From NCBI GenBank assembly GCA_963822575.1, contig CAWGHZ010000007.1, positions 620,001 to 684,000 on the forward strand: 64,000 bases of DNA, in the 5' to 3' direction. The DNA comes from CAWGHZ01 sp963822575. GTDB lineage: Bacteria > Pseudomonadota > Alphaproteobacteria > MPNO01 > DASWLB01. Shown piece by piece: positions 8,704 to 17,222 of the stretch. Below the pieces are notes generated by a model, which worked only from the letters and a program-made list of their open reading frames with translations, searched no databases and was not told the DNA's origin. The first letter of the stretch is position 1; the number at the start of each line of letters is the position of its first letter. The position numbers and the translations under genes are program-made.

Positions 8704-9493
8704 CGCGTATCTCCAGCCCGCGGGCGATCGCCTCGACATCGGCGGCGGCGGGGCAGTTCGGGTGGCGGATGAGCAGCGGTGCCTGGCTGCGGATCGCCTC
8801 GCGCACGTGATTGTCGCGGCGCACGACGCCCGCCAGCGCCGGCGTCATCCCCAGGAAGTGCTGACACGCCTTGGCGAGGGTCGCATAGGTGTGCCGGCCC
8901 TCGCGGTCCGACGGCGCCATGTTGACCACGATGCGGAGCGAATTGGTCGGCACGCGCTGCACCGAAAGCTTGATGAAGGCGTAGGCGTCGGTCAGCGCCG
9001 TCGGCTCGTCGGTGGTGACGACAAGCCGCACGGCCGCCGCCGCCGACAGCACGCGCACGGGATGCTCGATGCCGGCGGCGAGGTCCATGATCGCCGTATC
9101 GTAGTTCTCGGCGAGCTCCAGCACCTGGTCGCGCAGCCCCGTGAGGTGCGCGGGTGGGAGGGCGGCGAGCGTGCCGGAGCCCGACCGGCCTGGCAGGATG
9201 TCGAACCCGCCCTCTTCGTAGCGCGTTACCGCCTCCTCGATGCCGATCCGCTCGGCGACGACCGAATCGAGGTCGTGCTCGGGCGTGAGGCCCAACTGGA
9301 TGTCCACGTTGGCGAGGCCGAGGTCGCCGTCGAACAGCAGCACGCGGCGGCCGGCGCGGGCGAGCGCGTGCGCCAGCGTGATCGAGAACCAGGTCTTGCC
9401 GACTCCGCCCTTGCCCGAGGCGACAGTGATGACGTTTCGCCCGGCGACGTGGCGCGCGGGGTGCGGCAGGAGCGACGAGATGGCGGTGCTCAT
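8696..9493 (-). CDS. flhG: MinD-like ATPase FlhG (FleN/YlxH)
   Basis: A 265-residue ParA/MinD-type ATPase with the deviant Walker A SGKGGVGKT (residues 26-34) and DGDLGLANVD. In polar flagellates FlhG limits flagellar number by antagonising FlhF. The start ATG overlaps the flhF stop (ATGA), the standard coupled arrangement. A short N-terminal extension (about 20 residues) precedes the first beta strand; in FlhG proteins this region often holds the DQAxxLR activator helix, but I do not see that motif clearly here. Membership of the flhA-flhF-flhG block supports the call. Confidence 0.92.
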   Translation of the reverse strand: MSTAISSLLPHPARHVAGRNVITVASGKGGVGKTWFSITLAHALARAGRRVLLFDGDLGLANVDIQLGLTPEHDLDSVVAERIGIEEAVTRYEEGGFDILPGRSGSGTLAALPPAHLTGLRDQVLELAENYDTAIMDLAAGIEHPVRVLSAAAAVRLVVTTDEPTALTDAYAFIKLSVQRVPTNSLRIVVNMAPSDREGRHTYATLAKACQHFLGMTPALAGVVRRDNHVREAIRSQAPLLIRHPNCPAAADVEAIARGLEIRDG

Positions 9494-10470
9494 GAAACGG
9501 CCTCGGCGAGGGTCAGGTCGGCGTCGGCGCTGCGCGGCTCGCGCAGCAGCAGGCGGGCGACTCCGACCGGGTTGAGGGGCGCGAGCCCCTGGGCGATGGA
9601 GGCGGTGGTGCCGGCGTCGGAGAAGGCAAGCCGCCCGGCGTCGGCCCCGGCGACGAGCCCGCCGAGCCGTCGCGCCGTGTCGAGCCGGGCGCAGAGGAGG
9701 CGCGTCGGCTTAACGGCGGCGAAGGCGCGCGCGGTTTCGGCGGCCTCGCCGGGGTCGAGCCCCGCCGGCAGCACCAGCACGGGCTCGGCGCCCGCGCAGG
9801 CCACCAACTCGCCCAGCCGGTCGAGCGCGTCCTTGTCGAATGGATTGGTGCCGGGCGTGTCGATCACGGTCAGCGCCGCCGGTTCGCGGTCGTTGAGCGC
9901 GATGAACAGCCGCTCCGGCGTGTCGGCGACGATCGCTTCGATGCCCAGCACGCCGGTGAGGGCGGAAAGCTGCTGGACGCCGCCGGCGCGCATCGTGTCG
10001 GCGGTGGCGACAGCGACGTCGTGGCCGGCGAGCGCCGCGCGCGCGGCGAGCTTGGCGGTCGTGACCGTCTTGCCGGCGCCGGGCGGGCCGACGAGGATCA
10101 GCGGCTTGCCGTAGGTGAGGGCGGGCAGGGGGGCGAAGCGAAACGCATCGTCGAGCGCAGCGGCAAGTCCCAGCACCTTGTCCTCCACGTCGCGCGCGCG
10201 AACCGTGTCCAACAGGCATACCGTCGTCTTCACCGGCACGCCGTGATAGTCGAGCGCGCGGCGCAGGAAGTCGATCGCCTCCTCGGTGGCGGTGGTGCCG
10301 TAGGGGCCGGAGACAGTGGCAGCCTCGCGCGGCTCGAGCGCCGCGGTCACGCGCACGCCGCCGTCGGAGGCGTTGCGGGTGGCGACGATGATCGCGTCGT
10401 CGCCGAGCTCGGCCCGCACCGCCTGCATCGCCTCGGCCATGTTCCTGGCCTGGAAGGTCTTGAGCCTCAT
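9490..10470 (-). CDS. flhF: Flagellar biosynthesis GTPase FlhF (SRP-family)
   Basis: A 326-residue SRP-type GTPase that marks the pole for flagellar assembly. The N-terminus MRLKTFQARNMAEAMQAVRAELGDDAIIV is the FlhF B-domain signature. The G1 loop GPPGAGKT is at 128-135 and the G3 DTPG at 204-207. It starts immediately next to the flhA stop (no gap) and overlaps flhG by 4 nt. Shorter than some FlhF (350-450 residues) because the variable N-terminal linker is small. Confidence 0.92.
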   Translation of the reverse strand: MRLKTFQARNMAEAMQAVRAELGDDAIIVATRNASDGGVRVTAALEPREAATVSGPYGTTATEEAIDFLRRALDYHGVPVKTTVCLLDTVRARDVEDKVLGLAAALDDAFRFAPLPALTYGKPLILVGPPGAGKTVTTAKLAARAALAGHDVAVATADTMRAGGVQQLSALTGVLGIEAIVADTPERLFIALNDREPAALTVIDTPGTNPFDKDALDRLGELVACAGAEPVLVLPAGLDPGEAAETARAFAAVKPTRLLCARLDTARRLGGLVAGADAGRLAFSDAGTTASIAQGLAPLNPVGVARLLLREPRSADADLTLAEAVS

Positions 10471-12594
10471 CTAAATCTGCCCCAGCGTCTTGATCCGGGC
10501 CTTGGGGTGGATCTCGTTCTGCGACATCACCATCGTGGCCGGGCGGAAGCGCTCGACGATCGAGCGCACGTAGGGACGCGTCGCGCCGCTGGTGAGCAGC
10601 GCGGCGGTCTGGCCGGTCAGCGCCAGCCGGTCGAACGTCTCGCGCACCTTGGCGATGAATTCCTGCAGCTTGGAGGGCGCCATGGCGAGGGTGCGGTCGT
10701 CGCCCTGGCCGGTGATGGATTCGAGGAAGGCGTGCTCCCATTCGGGTGAGAGCGTGACCAGCGGCACATAGCCGTCCGGCCCGGTCGCCGCATCGGAGAC
10801 CTGGCGGGCGAGGCGCGTGCGCACGTGCTCGGTGATGGCGGTGGTGTGCTGGGTGAAGCCGCACGCCTCCGACACGCCCTCGAGGATGGTCGGCAGGTCG
10901 CGGATCGAGATGCGCTCCGAGAGCAGGTTCTTGAGGACGCGCTGCAGCCCGCCGACCGAGATGTGCGCCGGGATCAGGTCCGAGACCAGCTTCTGGTGCT
11001 CCTTGCCCAGTTCGTCGAGCAGCTTCTGCGTCTCGGCGTAGGACAGGAGCTCGGCCATGTTGTCCTTGATGATCTCGGTCAGGTGCGTGGTGATGACGGT
11101 CGGCGGATCGACCACGGTGTAGCCCTTGAAGCCGGCCTCCTCGCGGTGGCTGTCGGCGATCCACTTGGCGGGGAGGCCGAAGGTCGGCTCGGTCGTGTCG
11201 TCGCCGGGCAGGCCGATCGCCTCGCCGCGCGGGTCCATCACCAGGAGCCGGTTGGGGTAGAGCTCGCCACGCCCGGCCTCGATCTCTTTGATGCGCACGA
11301 CATAGGTGTTGGCCGGAAGCTGCATGTTGTCCTGGATGCGCACGGCGGGCAGGACGAACCCCATCTCGTTGGCGAGCTGGCGGCGCAGCCCCTTGATCTG
11401 GTCGGTCAGTATCGGCCCGTCGCCCGGGTTGACCAGCGCGAGCAGCGCGTAGCCGAGCTCGAGCCTGACGTCGTCGAGCTTGAGTGCGGTCGCGATCGGT
11501 TCCTCGGCGACGGCGGCGGGGCGCGCCTCGGCGGCACGTTCGCGCTCGGCTTCCTCGGCCTTGCGTTGACGCAGGTGCCACGCGGCGGTGCCGGTGAGGG
11601 CCGACATGGCGAGGAACGGGATCATCGGGATGCCCGGCAGCAGCGAAAGGGCGGCCGTCAGGAAGGCGCACATGGCGAGCGCCTGCGGGTATCCGCCGAG
11701 TTGGCTGAACAGCGCTTTGTCGGCCGACCCGGTGACGCCCGCCTTGGACACCAGCATGCCCGCGGCCGTCGAGACGACCAGGGCCGGGATTTGCGTGACC
11801 AGCCCGTCGCCGATGGTCAGCACCGTGTAGTCGTGCGCCGCGTCCGAGATCGACAGATGCTGCTGTGCCACGCCGATGACGATGCCGCCGACCACGTTGA
11901 TAAAAGTGATGAGGAGGCCGGCGATGGCGTCGCCGCGCACGAACTTGGCCGCGCCGTCCATCGCGCCGAAGAAACTCGATTCGTCCTCGAGCTGGCGGCG
12001 GCGCGTGCGCGCGTCGTTCTCGTCGATCAGGCCGGCCGAAAGGTCGGCGTCGATCGCCATCTGCTTGCCCGGCATCGCGTCCAACGAGAAGCGCGCCGCG
12101 ACCTCGGCGATGCGGCCCGAGCCCTTGGTGATGACGACGAAGTTCACGATCACCAGGATCGCGAACACGATCATCCCGATCACGAAATTGCCGCTGGTGA
12201 CGAAGTTGCCGAACGCCTCGATCACGTGGCCGGCCGCTGCCGGGCCGGTATGGCCGTTCGCCAGGATCAGCCGCGTCGACGCCAGGTTGAGGGCGAGGCG
12301 CAGCATGGTCGCGATCAGCAGCACCGTCGGGAAGGACGAGAAGTCGAGTGGGCGCGAGATGAACAGAGCCGTCATCAAGATCAGCACCGAGAAGGTGATC
12401 GAGATGGCGAGCGAGAAATCGAGCAGCCACTTGGGCATCGGAAGGATGAGCACCACGAGCACGGTGACCAGCCCGAGGGCGAGGGCGATGTCGCCGCGCT
12501 TGCGCAGGAACGCGGCGATGGCCTCCAGCGGGTTCACGCCGGCGGCCGGCGCCTCGGTCGTCGTTGCGGCGTGCGCGTCAACCATGGTGCGCAT
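10471..12594 (-). CDS. flhA: Flagellar type III export gate protein FlhA
   Basis: A 707-residue inner-membrane export-gate subunit. The N-terminal half has several membrane segments beginning GDIALALGLVTVLVVLILPMPKWLLDF, and the FHIPEP-family signature lies around FSSFPTVLLIATMLRLALNLASTRLIL. The C-terminal half is the cytoplasmic substrate- and chaperone-docking domain, ending with the MSQNEIHPKARIKTLGQI segment. An in-frame ATG nine bases downstream (MVDAHAA) is an alternative start. First gene of the flhA-flhF-flhG-orf block, with a 269-bp structured gap upstream. Confidence 0.95.
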   Translation of the reverse strand: MRTMVDAHAATTTEAPAAGVNPLEAIAAFLRKRGDIALALGLVTVLVVLILPMPKWLLDFSLAISITFSVLILMTALFISRPLDFSSFPTVLLIATMLRLALNLASTRLILANGHTGPAAAGHVIEAFGNFVTSGNFVIGMIVFAILVIVNFVVITKGSGRIAEVAARFSLDAMPGKQMAIDADLSAGLIDENDARTRRRQLEDESSFFGAMDGAAKFVRGDAIAGLLITFINVVGGIVIGVAQQHLSISDAAHDYTVLTIGDGLVTQIPALVVSTAAGMLVSKAGVTGSADKALFSQLGGYPQALAMCAFLTAALSLLPGIPMIPFLAMSALTGTAAWHLRQRKAEEAERERAAEARPAAVAEEPIATALKLDDVRLELGYALLALVNPGDGPILTDQIKGLRRQLANEMGFVLPAVRIQDNMQLPANTYVVRIKEIEAGRGELYPNRLLVMDPRGEAIGLPGDDTTEPTFGLPAKWIADSHREEAGFKGYTVVDPPTVITTHLTEIIKDNMAELLSYAETQKLLDELGKEHQKLVSDLIPAHISVGGLQRVLKNLLSERISIRDLPTILEGVSEACGFTQHTTAITEHVRTRLARQVSDAATGPDGYVPLVTLSPEWEHAFLESITGQGDDRTLAMAPSKLQEFIAKVRETFDRLALTGQTAALLTSGATRPYVRSIVERFRPATMVMSQNEIHPKARIKTLGQI

Positions 12595-12863
12595 CGGGGC
12601 CTTGACCCCCCAGCCTGTCCCTCCCTTTCAAGGGAGGAGGGGACCCTTGTCCAAATGACCGACCGTGCAACCGATGTTGCGCCTGGCAGTGACGCAAGGG
12701 GCGATCGGCACGCCACCTCCCCCGTTGAGGGCTTGGGGCCCGCCCGGCGTCCACCGGACGCCGGGGCCGGACATGCCAGTGGCATGTTCGGCGGCCCCAA
12801 GGGGTGGGGAGGGGGGTCGATTGGCGATGCGCTGCCATGGAGGCGATGGCCTTGAAACTGCTC
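12595..12863. other. 269-bp intergenic region between flbD and flhA with nested hairpins
   Basis: No coding sequence is supported here. It contains a purine-rich hairpin (tccctccctttcaagggagga, 12618-12638) related to the one at 5738. It also contains a nested structure: outer arms CTTGGGGCC (12732-12740) and GGCCCCAAG (12793-12801) enclose two perfect hairpins, CGGCGTCC/GGACGCCG (12745-12763) and ACATGCC/GGCATGT (12771-12787). It could end the fliF-flbD transcript or punctuate it before flhA. I see no sigma-54 promoter or CtrA box for flhA. Confidence 0.6.
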
Positions 12864-14246
12864 TCAGATCGCAGCGCGGTCGATCTCGCCCGGCATGGGG
12901 ACGCTCACCCCCTCGGACGAGTACTGCTTGAGCTTGTTGCGCAGCGTGCGGATCGAGATGCCGAGGATGTTCGCCGCGTGGGTGCGGTTGCCGAGGCAGT
13001 GGTAGAGCGTGCCGATGATCAGGTCGCGCTCCACCTCGGCGACGGTCGAACCGACGAGCGAGCGCGTCGCGGTCTCGGCCGGCAAGGTGAGACGGCTCTG
13101 CGCCGCGCCGCCGGCGCCGGTGGGTGCCGCTTCGGCCGACTGGGGTTGCGGGTTCGACAGCGTGATGGCCTCGGTGTCGATCGCCTCGCCGCGCGCCAGC
13201 AGCACGGCGCGGTGCAGCGTGTTCTCGAGCTCGCGCACGTTGCCGCGCCAGACATGTCCGAGAAGCTTGCGCCGCGCCGCATCCGACAGAGGGCGCGCCG
13301 GCAGGCCGTTCGACTCGGCATATTTGCGGATGAAATGTTCGGCTAGCGCTTCGATGTCCGCGGGCCGGTTGCGCAAGGGCGGCAGCAGCAGCGTCACGAC
13401 GTTGAGGCGGTAGAGCAGATCCTCGCGGAACAGCCCCTTCGCCACCGTCTCGTCCATGTCGCGGTTCGAGGTGGCGATGATGCGGATGTCGACCTTGACC
13501 GGCGCGGTGCCGCCGACCCGGTCGATCTCGCGCTCCTGGATGGCGCGCAGGAGCTTGGCCTGCAGACGCAGGTCCATCTCGCTGATCTCGTCGAGCAGGA
13601 GAGTCCCTGCGTTCGCCTCCTCGAACTTGCCGATGCGGCGCGCAACGGCGCCGGTGAACGCACCCTTCTCGTGGCCGAACAGTTCCGATTCCAGCAGGTT
13701 CTCCGGGATCGCCGCGCAGTTCACCGAGATGAACTTCTCGCGCGCCCGTTTGCTCTTGGAATGGATGAACCGCGCCAGCAGTTCCTTGCCCGTGCCGGAT
13801 TCGCCGGTGATCAGGATCGAGGCGTCGGACGGCGCCACCTGCTCGGCCATGCCCATCACCTGCGTCACCTGCGCGTCGCGGGTGATGATGGCTTGGTTCT
13901 CCTCGGTCACGGCCTCGAGCACGGCGGCAATGAGCTGGGCGTCGGGCGGCAGCGGTATGTACTCCTTCGCGCCAGCCTGGATCGCCCGCACCGCGCCTTC
14001 GGAATCGTTGCCCATGCCGCAGCCGACGACCGGCACGCTGATGCGCTCGCTTTCGAGCCGGCCGATCAGCGCCTTGATGTCGAGCTTCACGTCCGCCATC
14101 ACCAGATCGGCGCCGCGGCCCGAGCGCAGGGTGGCGAGCGCGCCTTCGACGTCGTCGACATGGGCGACCTTGGCGCCGTGCGACATGGCGATGCGGCTGG
14201 CGGCGCCGATCTGCCCGTTCAGTTGTCCGACGATGAGAAGACGCAT
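12864..14246 (-). CDS. flbD: Sigma-54-dependent flagellar regulator FlbD
   Basis: A 460-residue enhancer-binding protein. It has a receiver-like domain (1-120) with the candidate Asp52 (ADVKLD) and Lys94, but the N-terminal acidic pair of canonical receivers is absent. The AAA+ domain carries Walker A GESGTGKE (148-155) and the sigma-54-contacting GAFTGA (195-200). The C-terminal Fis-type HTH reads HAANILGISIRTLRNKLKQY. It matches Caulobacter FlbD in architecture and in its start MRLLIVGQLNG. Known role: activates hook/flagellin sigma-54 promoters and represses fliF. It is the last gene of the fliF operon, whose upstream region carries two candidate FlbD sites, giving a feedback loop. Confidence 0.95.
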   Translation of the reverse strand: MRLLIVGQLNGQIGAASRIAMSHGAKVAHVDDVEGALATLRSGRGADLVMADVKLDIKALIGRLESERISVPVVGCGMGNDSEGAVRAIQAGAKEYIPLPPDAQLIAAVLEAVTEENQAIITRDAQVTQVMGMAEQVAPSDASILITGESGTGKELLARFIHSKSKRAREKFISVNCAAIPENLLESELFGHEKGAFTGAVARRIGKFEEANAGTLLLDEISEMDLRLQAKLLRAIQEREIDRVGGTAPVKVDIRIIATSNRDMDETVAKGLFREDLLYRLNVVTLLLPPLRNRPADIEALAEHFIRKYAESNGLPARPLSDAARRKLLGHVWRGNVRELENTLHRAVLLARGEAIDTEAITLSNPQPQSAEAAPTGAGGAAQSRLTLPAETATRSLVGSTVAEVERDLIIGTLYHCLGNRTHAANILGISIRTLRNKLKQYSSEGVSVPMPGEIDRAAI

Positions 14247-14267
14247 CTTGCAGGTACTCCCAGCGTA

Positions 14268-15113
14268 TCAGTCGAAGACCCGCACGCGCATGGCGGGCGG
14301 CAACAGGGCGTTGAGCAGCATTTCGAGCCGGCGCGGATTTTCCTTGCGCCCGATCGAGACGGCGGAAAGCAGGTAGACGTTGTAGACCAGCGCCTCCTCG
14401 GAAGAGTTGCGCTCGAGCTTGGCGGCAAGCGGCGCGAACAGCATGTTGGCGAGCACCGCACCGTAGAAGGTGGTGATCAGCGCGACTGCCATCGACGGGC
14501 CGATCGAGGACGGGTTGTCGAGATTGCCGAGCATCTGGACGAGCCCGATCAGCGTGCCGATCAGCCCCATCGCCGGCGCGATCTCGGCGGCCTTGCGCAG
14601 CACCGACGCGCTCTTGCGGTGGCGGCCGGTCATCTCGTCGATCTCGCGGCGCATCACGCGCTCGACCTCCTCGACCGGGAAGCCGTCGGCGACCATCGAG
14701 ATGGCCTTGGTGAGGAACGGATCGCCGCGGAGCGCGGGCAGAGACCCCTCGAACGTCAGCACGCCCTTCTTGCGCGCCTCCTCCGCCAGCCCCAGCATGC
14801 GGCGCGCCTCGGCGTCGGCGCGCGGCACGGAATGGAACAGCGCCTTGCCGACGGTGCGGTGGATCTGCGCTATCTCGCGTAGGCTGAAGCAGGTGAGGGT
14901 GACGCCCACCGTGCCGCCGAGGACGATCAGGAGCGACGGCGCGTCGACGAATGTGCGGGGCGAGCCGCCGAGCACCATGGCGACGAGGACCAGCCCGAAC
15001 CCGCTGGCGAGCCCCAGGACGGTGGCGACGTCGAGGGTCGGGCGCGAGACGGTTCGGTTCGCTGTCCGTGCCGTCCGCCGCGTGCGAGCCCGTGCTGCCT
15101 GGGTGCGTGCCAT
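14268..15113 (-). CDS. motA: Flagellar stator protein MotA (PomA type)
   Basis: A 281-residue MotA/PomA-family stator subunit with four expected membrane segments. LGLASGFGLVLVAMVLGG and SLLIVLGGTVGVTL form the first pair; MGLIGTLIGLVQML and IGPSMAVALITTFYGAVLANMLFAPLAAKL form the second. The short PomA-type loop and the NLDNPSSIGPSMAVALITTFYG signature set it apart from E. coli-type MotA. A basic N-terminal extension of about 25 residues (repeated Arg/Thr) precedes the first helix and is unusual. No motB partner is in the window, so the second stator subunit must lie elsewhere. Co-directional with fliN and flbD. Confidence 0.9.
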   Translation of the reverse strand: MARTQAARARTRRTARTANRTVSRPTLDVATVLGLASGFGLVLVAMVLGGSPRTFVDAPSLLIVLGGTVGVTLTCFSLREIAQIHRTVGKALFHSVPRADAEARRMLGLAEEARKKGVLTFEGSLPALRGDPFLTKAISMVADGFPVEEVERVMRREIDEMTGRHRKSASVLRKAAEIAPAMGLIGTLIGLVQMLGNLDNPSSIGPSMAVALITTFYGAVLANMLFAPLAAKLERNSSEEALVYNVYLLSAVSIGRKENPRRLEMLLNALLPPAMRVRVFD

Positions 15114-15133
15114 CGTGTCGTCCGCTCCTGCGC

Positions 15134-15541
15134 CTAGGAGGCGTGGTGATCGCCCTTGATAATTTCGGTCATGGTGATGCCCAGCCGCTCCTCCACCACC
15201 ACCACCTCGCCGCGCGCGACCAGCCGGTTGTTGACGTAGATGTCGATCGCCTCGCCGACCTTGCGGTCGAGCTCGACCACGGCGCCGCGGCCGAGCTTGA
15301 GGAGCTGGCTTACCTGCATGGTGGTGCGGCCGAGCACGGCGGAAAGCTGGACCGGGATGTCGTAGACGGCGTCGAGATCGTGGCCCGAGGGCAGGTCTTC
15401 GGGCTGCTCCGGCCGGCGCAGCAGCGCCTCGCCCTCGCCGCTCGCCGCCTCGAGCGGGTCAAGGCGGAGGTCGGCGTTGCCGCCGGTCGCGCCCGGTGCG
15501 CCGGGGGCGCCCGTCTGCGGGGTCTGGGGTTCGTCGGCCAT
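15134..15541 (-). CDS. fliN: Flagellar motor switch protein FliN
   Basis: A 135-residue C-ring component. The C-terminal SpoA domain (about residues 58-130) is clear: YDIPVQLSAVLGRTTMQVSQLLKLGRGAVVELDRKVGEAIDIYVNNRLVARGEVVVVEERLG, a textbook FliN sequence given here as position context only. The N-terminus is a Pro/Gly/Ala-rich linker. The start ATG has a ggagagcccg ribosome-binding site. It sits between fliH and motA in the fliF operon. Confidence 0.95.
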   Translation of the reverse strand: MADEPQTPQTGAPGAPGATGGNADLRLDPLEAASGEGEALLRRPEQPEDLPSGHDLDAVYDIPVQLSAVLGRTTMQVSQLLKLGRGAVVELDRKVGEAIDIYVNNRLVARGEVVVVEERLGITMTEIIKGDHHAS

Positions 15542-15550
15542 CGGGCTCTC

Positions 15551-16201
15551 CTAGGCTTCGGTGGGTTCGCGTGCGGGGGCCGCGCCGTCCGGCGCGAGGT
15601 ACTGTGCAACGATGCGGTCGATCTCGTCGGCGACGCGGGCCATCAGCCGCTCGACGCCGCCATCGGCCCATTCCATGCGGCAATCGGGCGCGTCGAGCCC
15701 GTCGGCGGCGAGGAAGATCAGCCTGCCGGCATAGCCGACGCTCGTGGCTACCGCCTCCAGCCGGTCCTTCACCGCGTCGATGCGCGGGGCGTCGAGCCGG
15801 ATGACGAGCCGCGGCTCGTCGACGAGGTCGGGCAGCCGCTCGGCGAAGAGCGTTGCGATCGCGTCGTCGGCGCCGCGGCGGGCGAGCTCCGGGGCGATCT
15901 TGCGAGCGATGGCGGCAGCGAGCGCCATGGCGCCCCGGCGGGTCTCCTCCAGCGCGGCCGCCTGCTGCGCGGCGAGGCCAGCGACGGCGGCGGCGATCTT
16001 CTCCAGCGCCTCGGCGGTGCGGCGGGCGTCGGTCCGTTCCGCCGCGTCGCGCGCACGCCGTTCGCCCTCCGCCGCGCCCTGGGCACGGGCGGCGGCGAGC
16101 TCGGCCTCGGAGAAGGTGGGCGCCGGCGGGGGCGCCTCGATCTCTTCCTCGGCGTCCTCGTCGAACGCGGTGTCGAACAGGAATTTGCGGACGGCGACCA
16201 T
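15551..16201 (-). CDS. fliH: Flagellar assembly protein FliH
   Basis: A 216-residue FliH-like regulator of the export ATPase. It has an acidic N-terminus, a long Ala/Glu/Arg-rich helical stretch (about residues 30-100, likely coiled coil, with an AARAQGAAEGERRA segment typical of FliH), and a C-terminal globular part (RLVIRLDAPRIDAVKDRLE, then CRMEWADGGVER). Sequence conservation is low, as usual for FliH, so the call leans on its place between fliG (1-nt gap) and fliN. The ATPase fliI is not in the window. Confidence 0.85.
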   Translation of the reverse strand: MVAVRKFLFDTAFDEDAEEEIEAPPPAPTFSEAELAAARAQGAAEGERRARDAAERTDARRTAEALEKIAAAVAGLAAQQAAALEETRRGAMALAAAIARKIAPELARRGADDAIATLFAERLPDLVDEPRLVIRLDAPRIDAVKDRLEAVATSVGYAGRLIFLAADGLDAPDCRMEWADGGVERLMARVADEIDRIVAQYLAPDGAAPAREPTEA

Positions 16202-16202
16202 G

Positions 16203-17219
16203 TCAGTAGACCAGCTCGTCTTCGCCCTTGGCGTCGGCGATGATGATCTCGCCGCGCGCCGCCAAATCCTTCGCGGAAATGACGAGGTGGGTCTGCGCCT
16301 CGTCCACGTCGCGCAGCCTGACCGGGCCCATCGCCTCCATGTCCTCGCGCAGGATCTTGCCGGCGCGCTCGGACATGTTGGAGAAGAACAGGTCCTTCAA
16401 CTGCTCCGATGCGCCCTTCAGCGCGACGGCGAGCTTCGACTTGTCGACCGTGCGGATCAGCGTCTGCACGCCGGACTGGTCGAGCTTGACCAGATCCTCG
16501 AAGGTGAACATCAGAGCCTTGATCTTCTCCGCCGACGAGCGGTTGCGGTCCTCGAGGGCGGTGAGGAAGCGCGACTCGTTGTTACGGTCGAGGTTATTGA
16601 AAATCTCGGCCATCATTTCGTGCGGGTCGCGGCGATTGGTGCGGGCGAGATTGGACATGAACTCGGTACGCAGCGTCTTCTCGACGCCGTCGAGGATGTC
16701 CTTCTGCACCACCTCCATGCGCAGCATGCGCATGACCACCTCGACCGCGAACTCATCGGGCAGCATCTCTAGGACGCGCGCGGCGTGGTCGGGCTTCACC
16801 TTGGACAGCACCAGCGCGACCGTCTGCGGGTATTCGTTCTTGAGGTAGTTGGCCAGCACCTCCTCGTTCACGTTGCCGAGCTTGTCCCACATGGTGCGGC
16901 CGGCGGGCCCGCGGATCTCCTCGAGGATGGTCTCCACCTGGTCGGCGGGCAGCGCCTTCGAGAGAAGCCGTTCCGTCGATTCCAGCGTGCCGTGGAGCGA
17001 GCCGGTGGCGGAGATCTTCTCGGTGAACTCGACGAACAGGCGCTCCACCATGTCGGCGTCGACGCTGCCCAGGTTCGCCATCGACTGCGACAGCTCCTTG
17101 ATCTCGTCCTCGTCCAGCATGTTGAAGATGCGCATCGCGTGGTCCTCGCCCAGCGACAGCATCAGCATCGCAGCCTTCTGGCTACCGGAGACGCTGCGGA
17201 AATCGGTCTTGGTGAGCAT
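16203..17219 (-). CDS. fliG: Flagellar motor switch protein FliG
   Basis: A 338-residue C-ring protein linking FliF to the stator. The N-domain begins GSQKAAMLMLSLGEDHA. The middle domain includes EEVLANYLKNEYPQTVALVLSKV, with the EHPQ-like motif present as EYPQ. The C-domain contains the torque helix with charged residues (LKGASEQLKDLFFSNMSERAGKILREDMEAMGPVRLRDVDEAQ). Length matches the family. It starts 3 nt after the fliF stop, so the two are coupled. Confidence 0.96.
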   Translation of the reverse strand: MLTKTDFRSVSGSQKAAMLMLSLGEDHAMRIFNMLDEDEIKELSQSMANLGSVDADMVERLFVEFTEKISATGSLHGTLESTERLLSKALPADQVETILEEIRGPAGRTMWDKLGNVNEEVLANYLKNEYPQTVALVLSKVKPDHAARVLEMLPDEFAVEVVMRMLRMEVVQKDILDGVEKTLRTEFMSNLARTNRRDPHEMMAEIFNNLDRNNESRFLTALEDRNRSSAEKIKALMFTFEDLVKLDQSGVQTLIRTVDKSKLAVALKGASEQLKDLFFSNMSERAGKILREDMEAMGPVRLRDVDEAQTHLVISAKDLAARGEIIIADAKGEDELVY

Positions 17220-17222
17220 GGA

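Noticed and set aside
9710..12430. Minus-strand open frame of about 900 codons overlapping flhA and flhF
   Set aside because: Out of frame with FlhA and FlhF, which are full length; Arg/Pro/His-rich shadow sequence.
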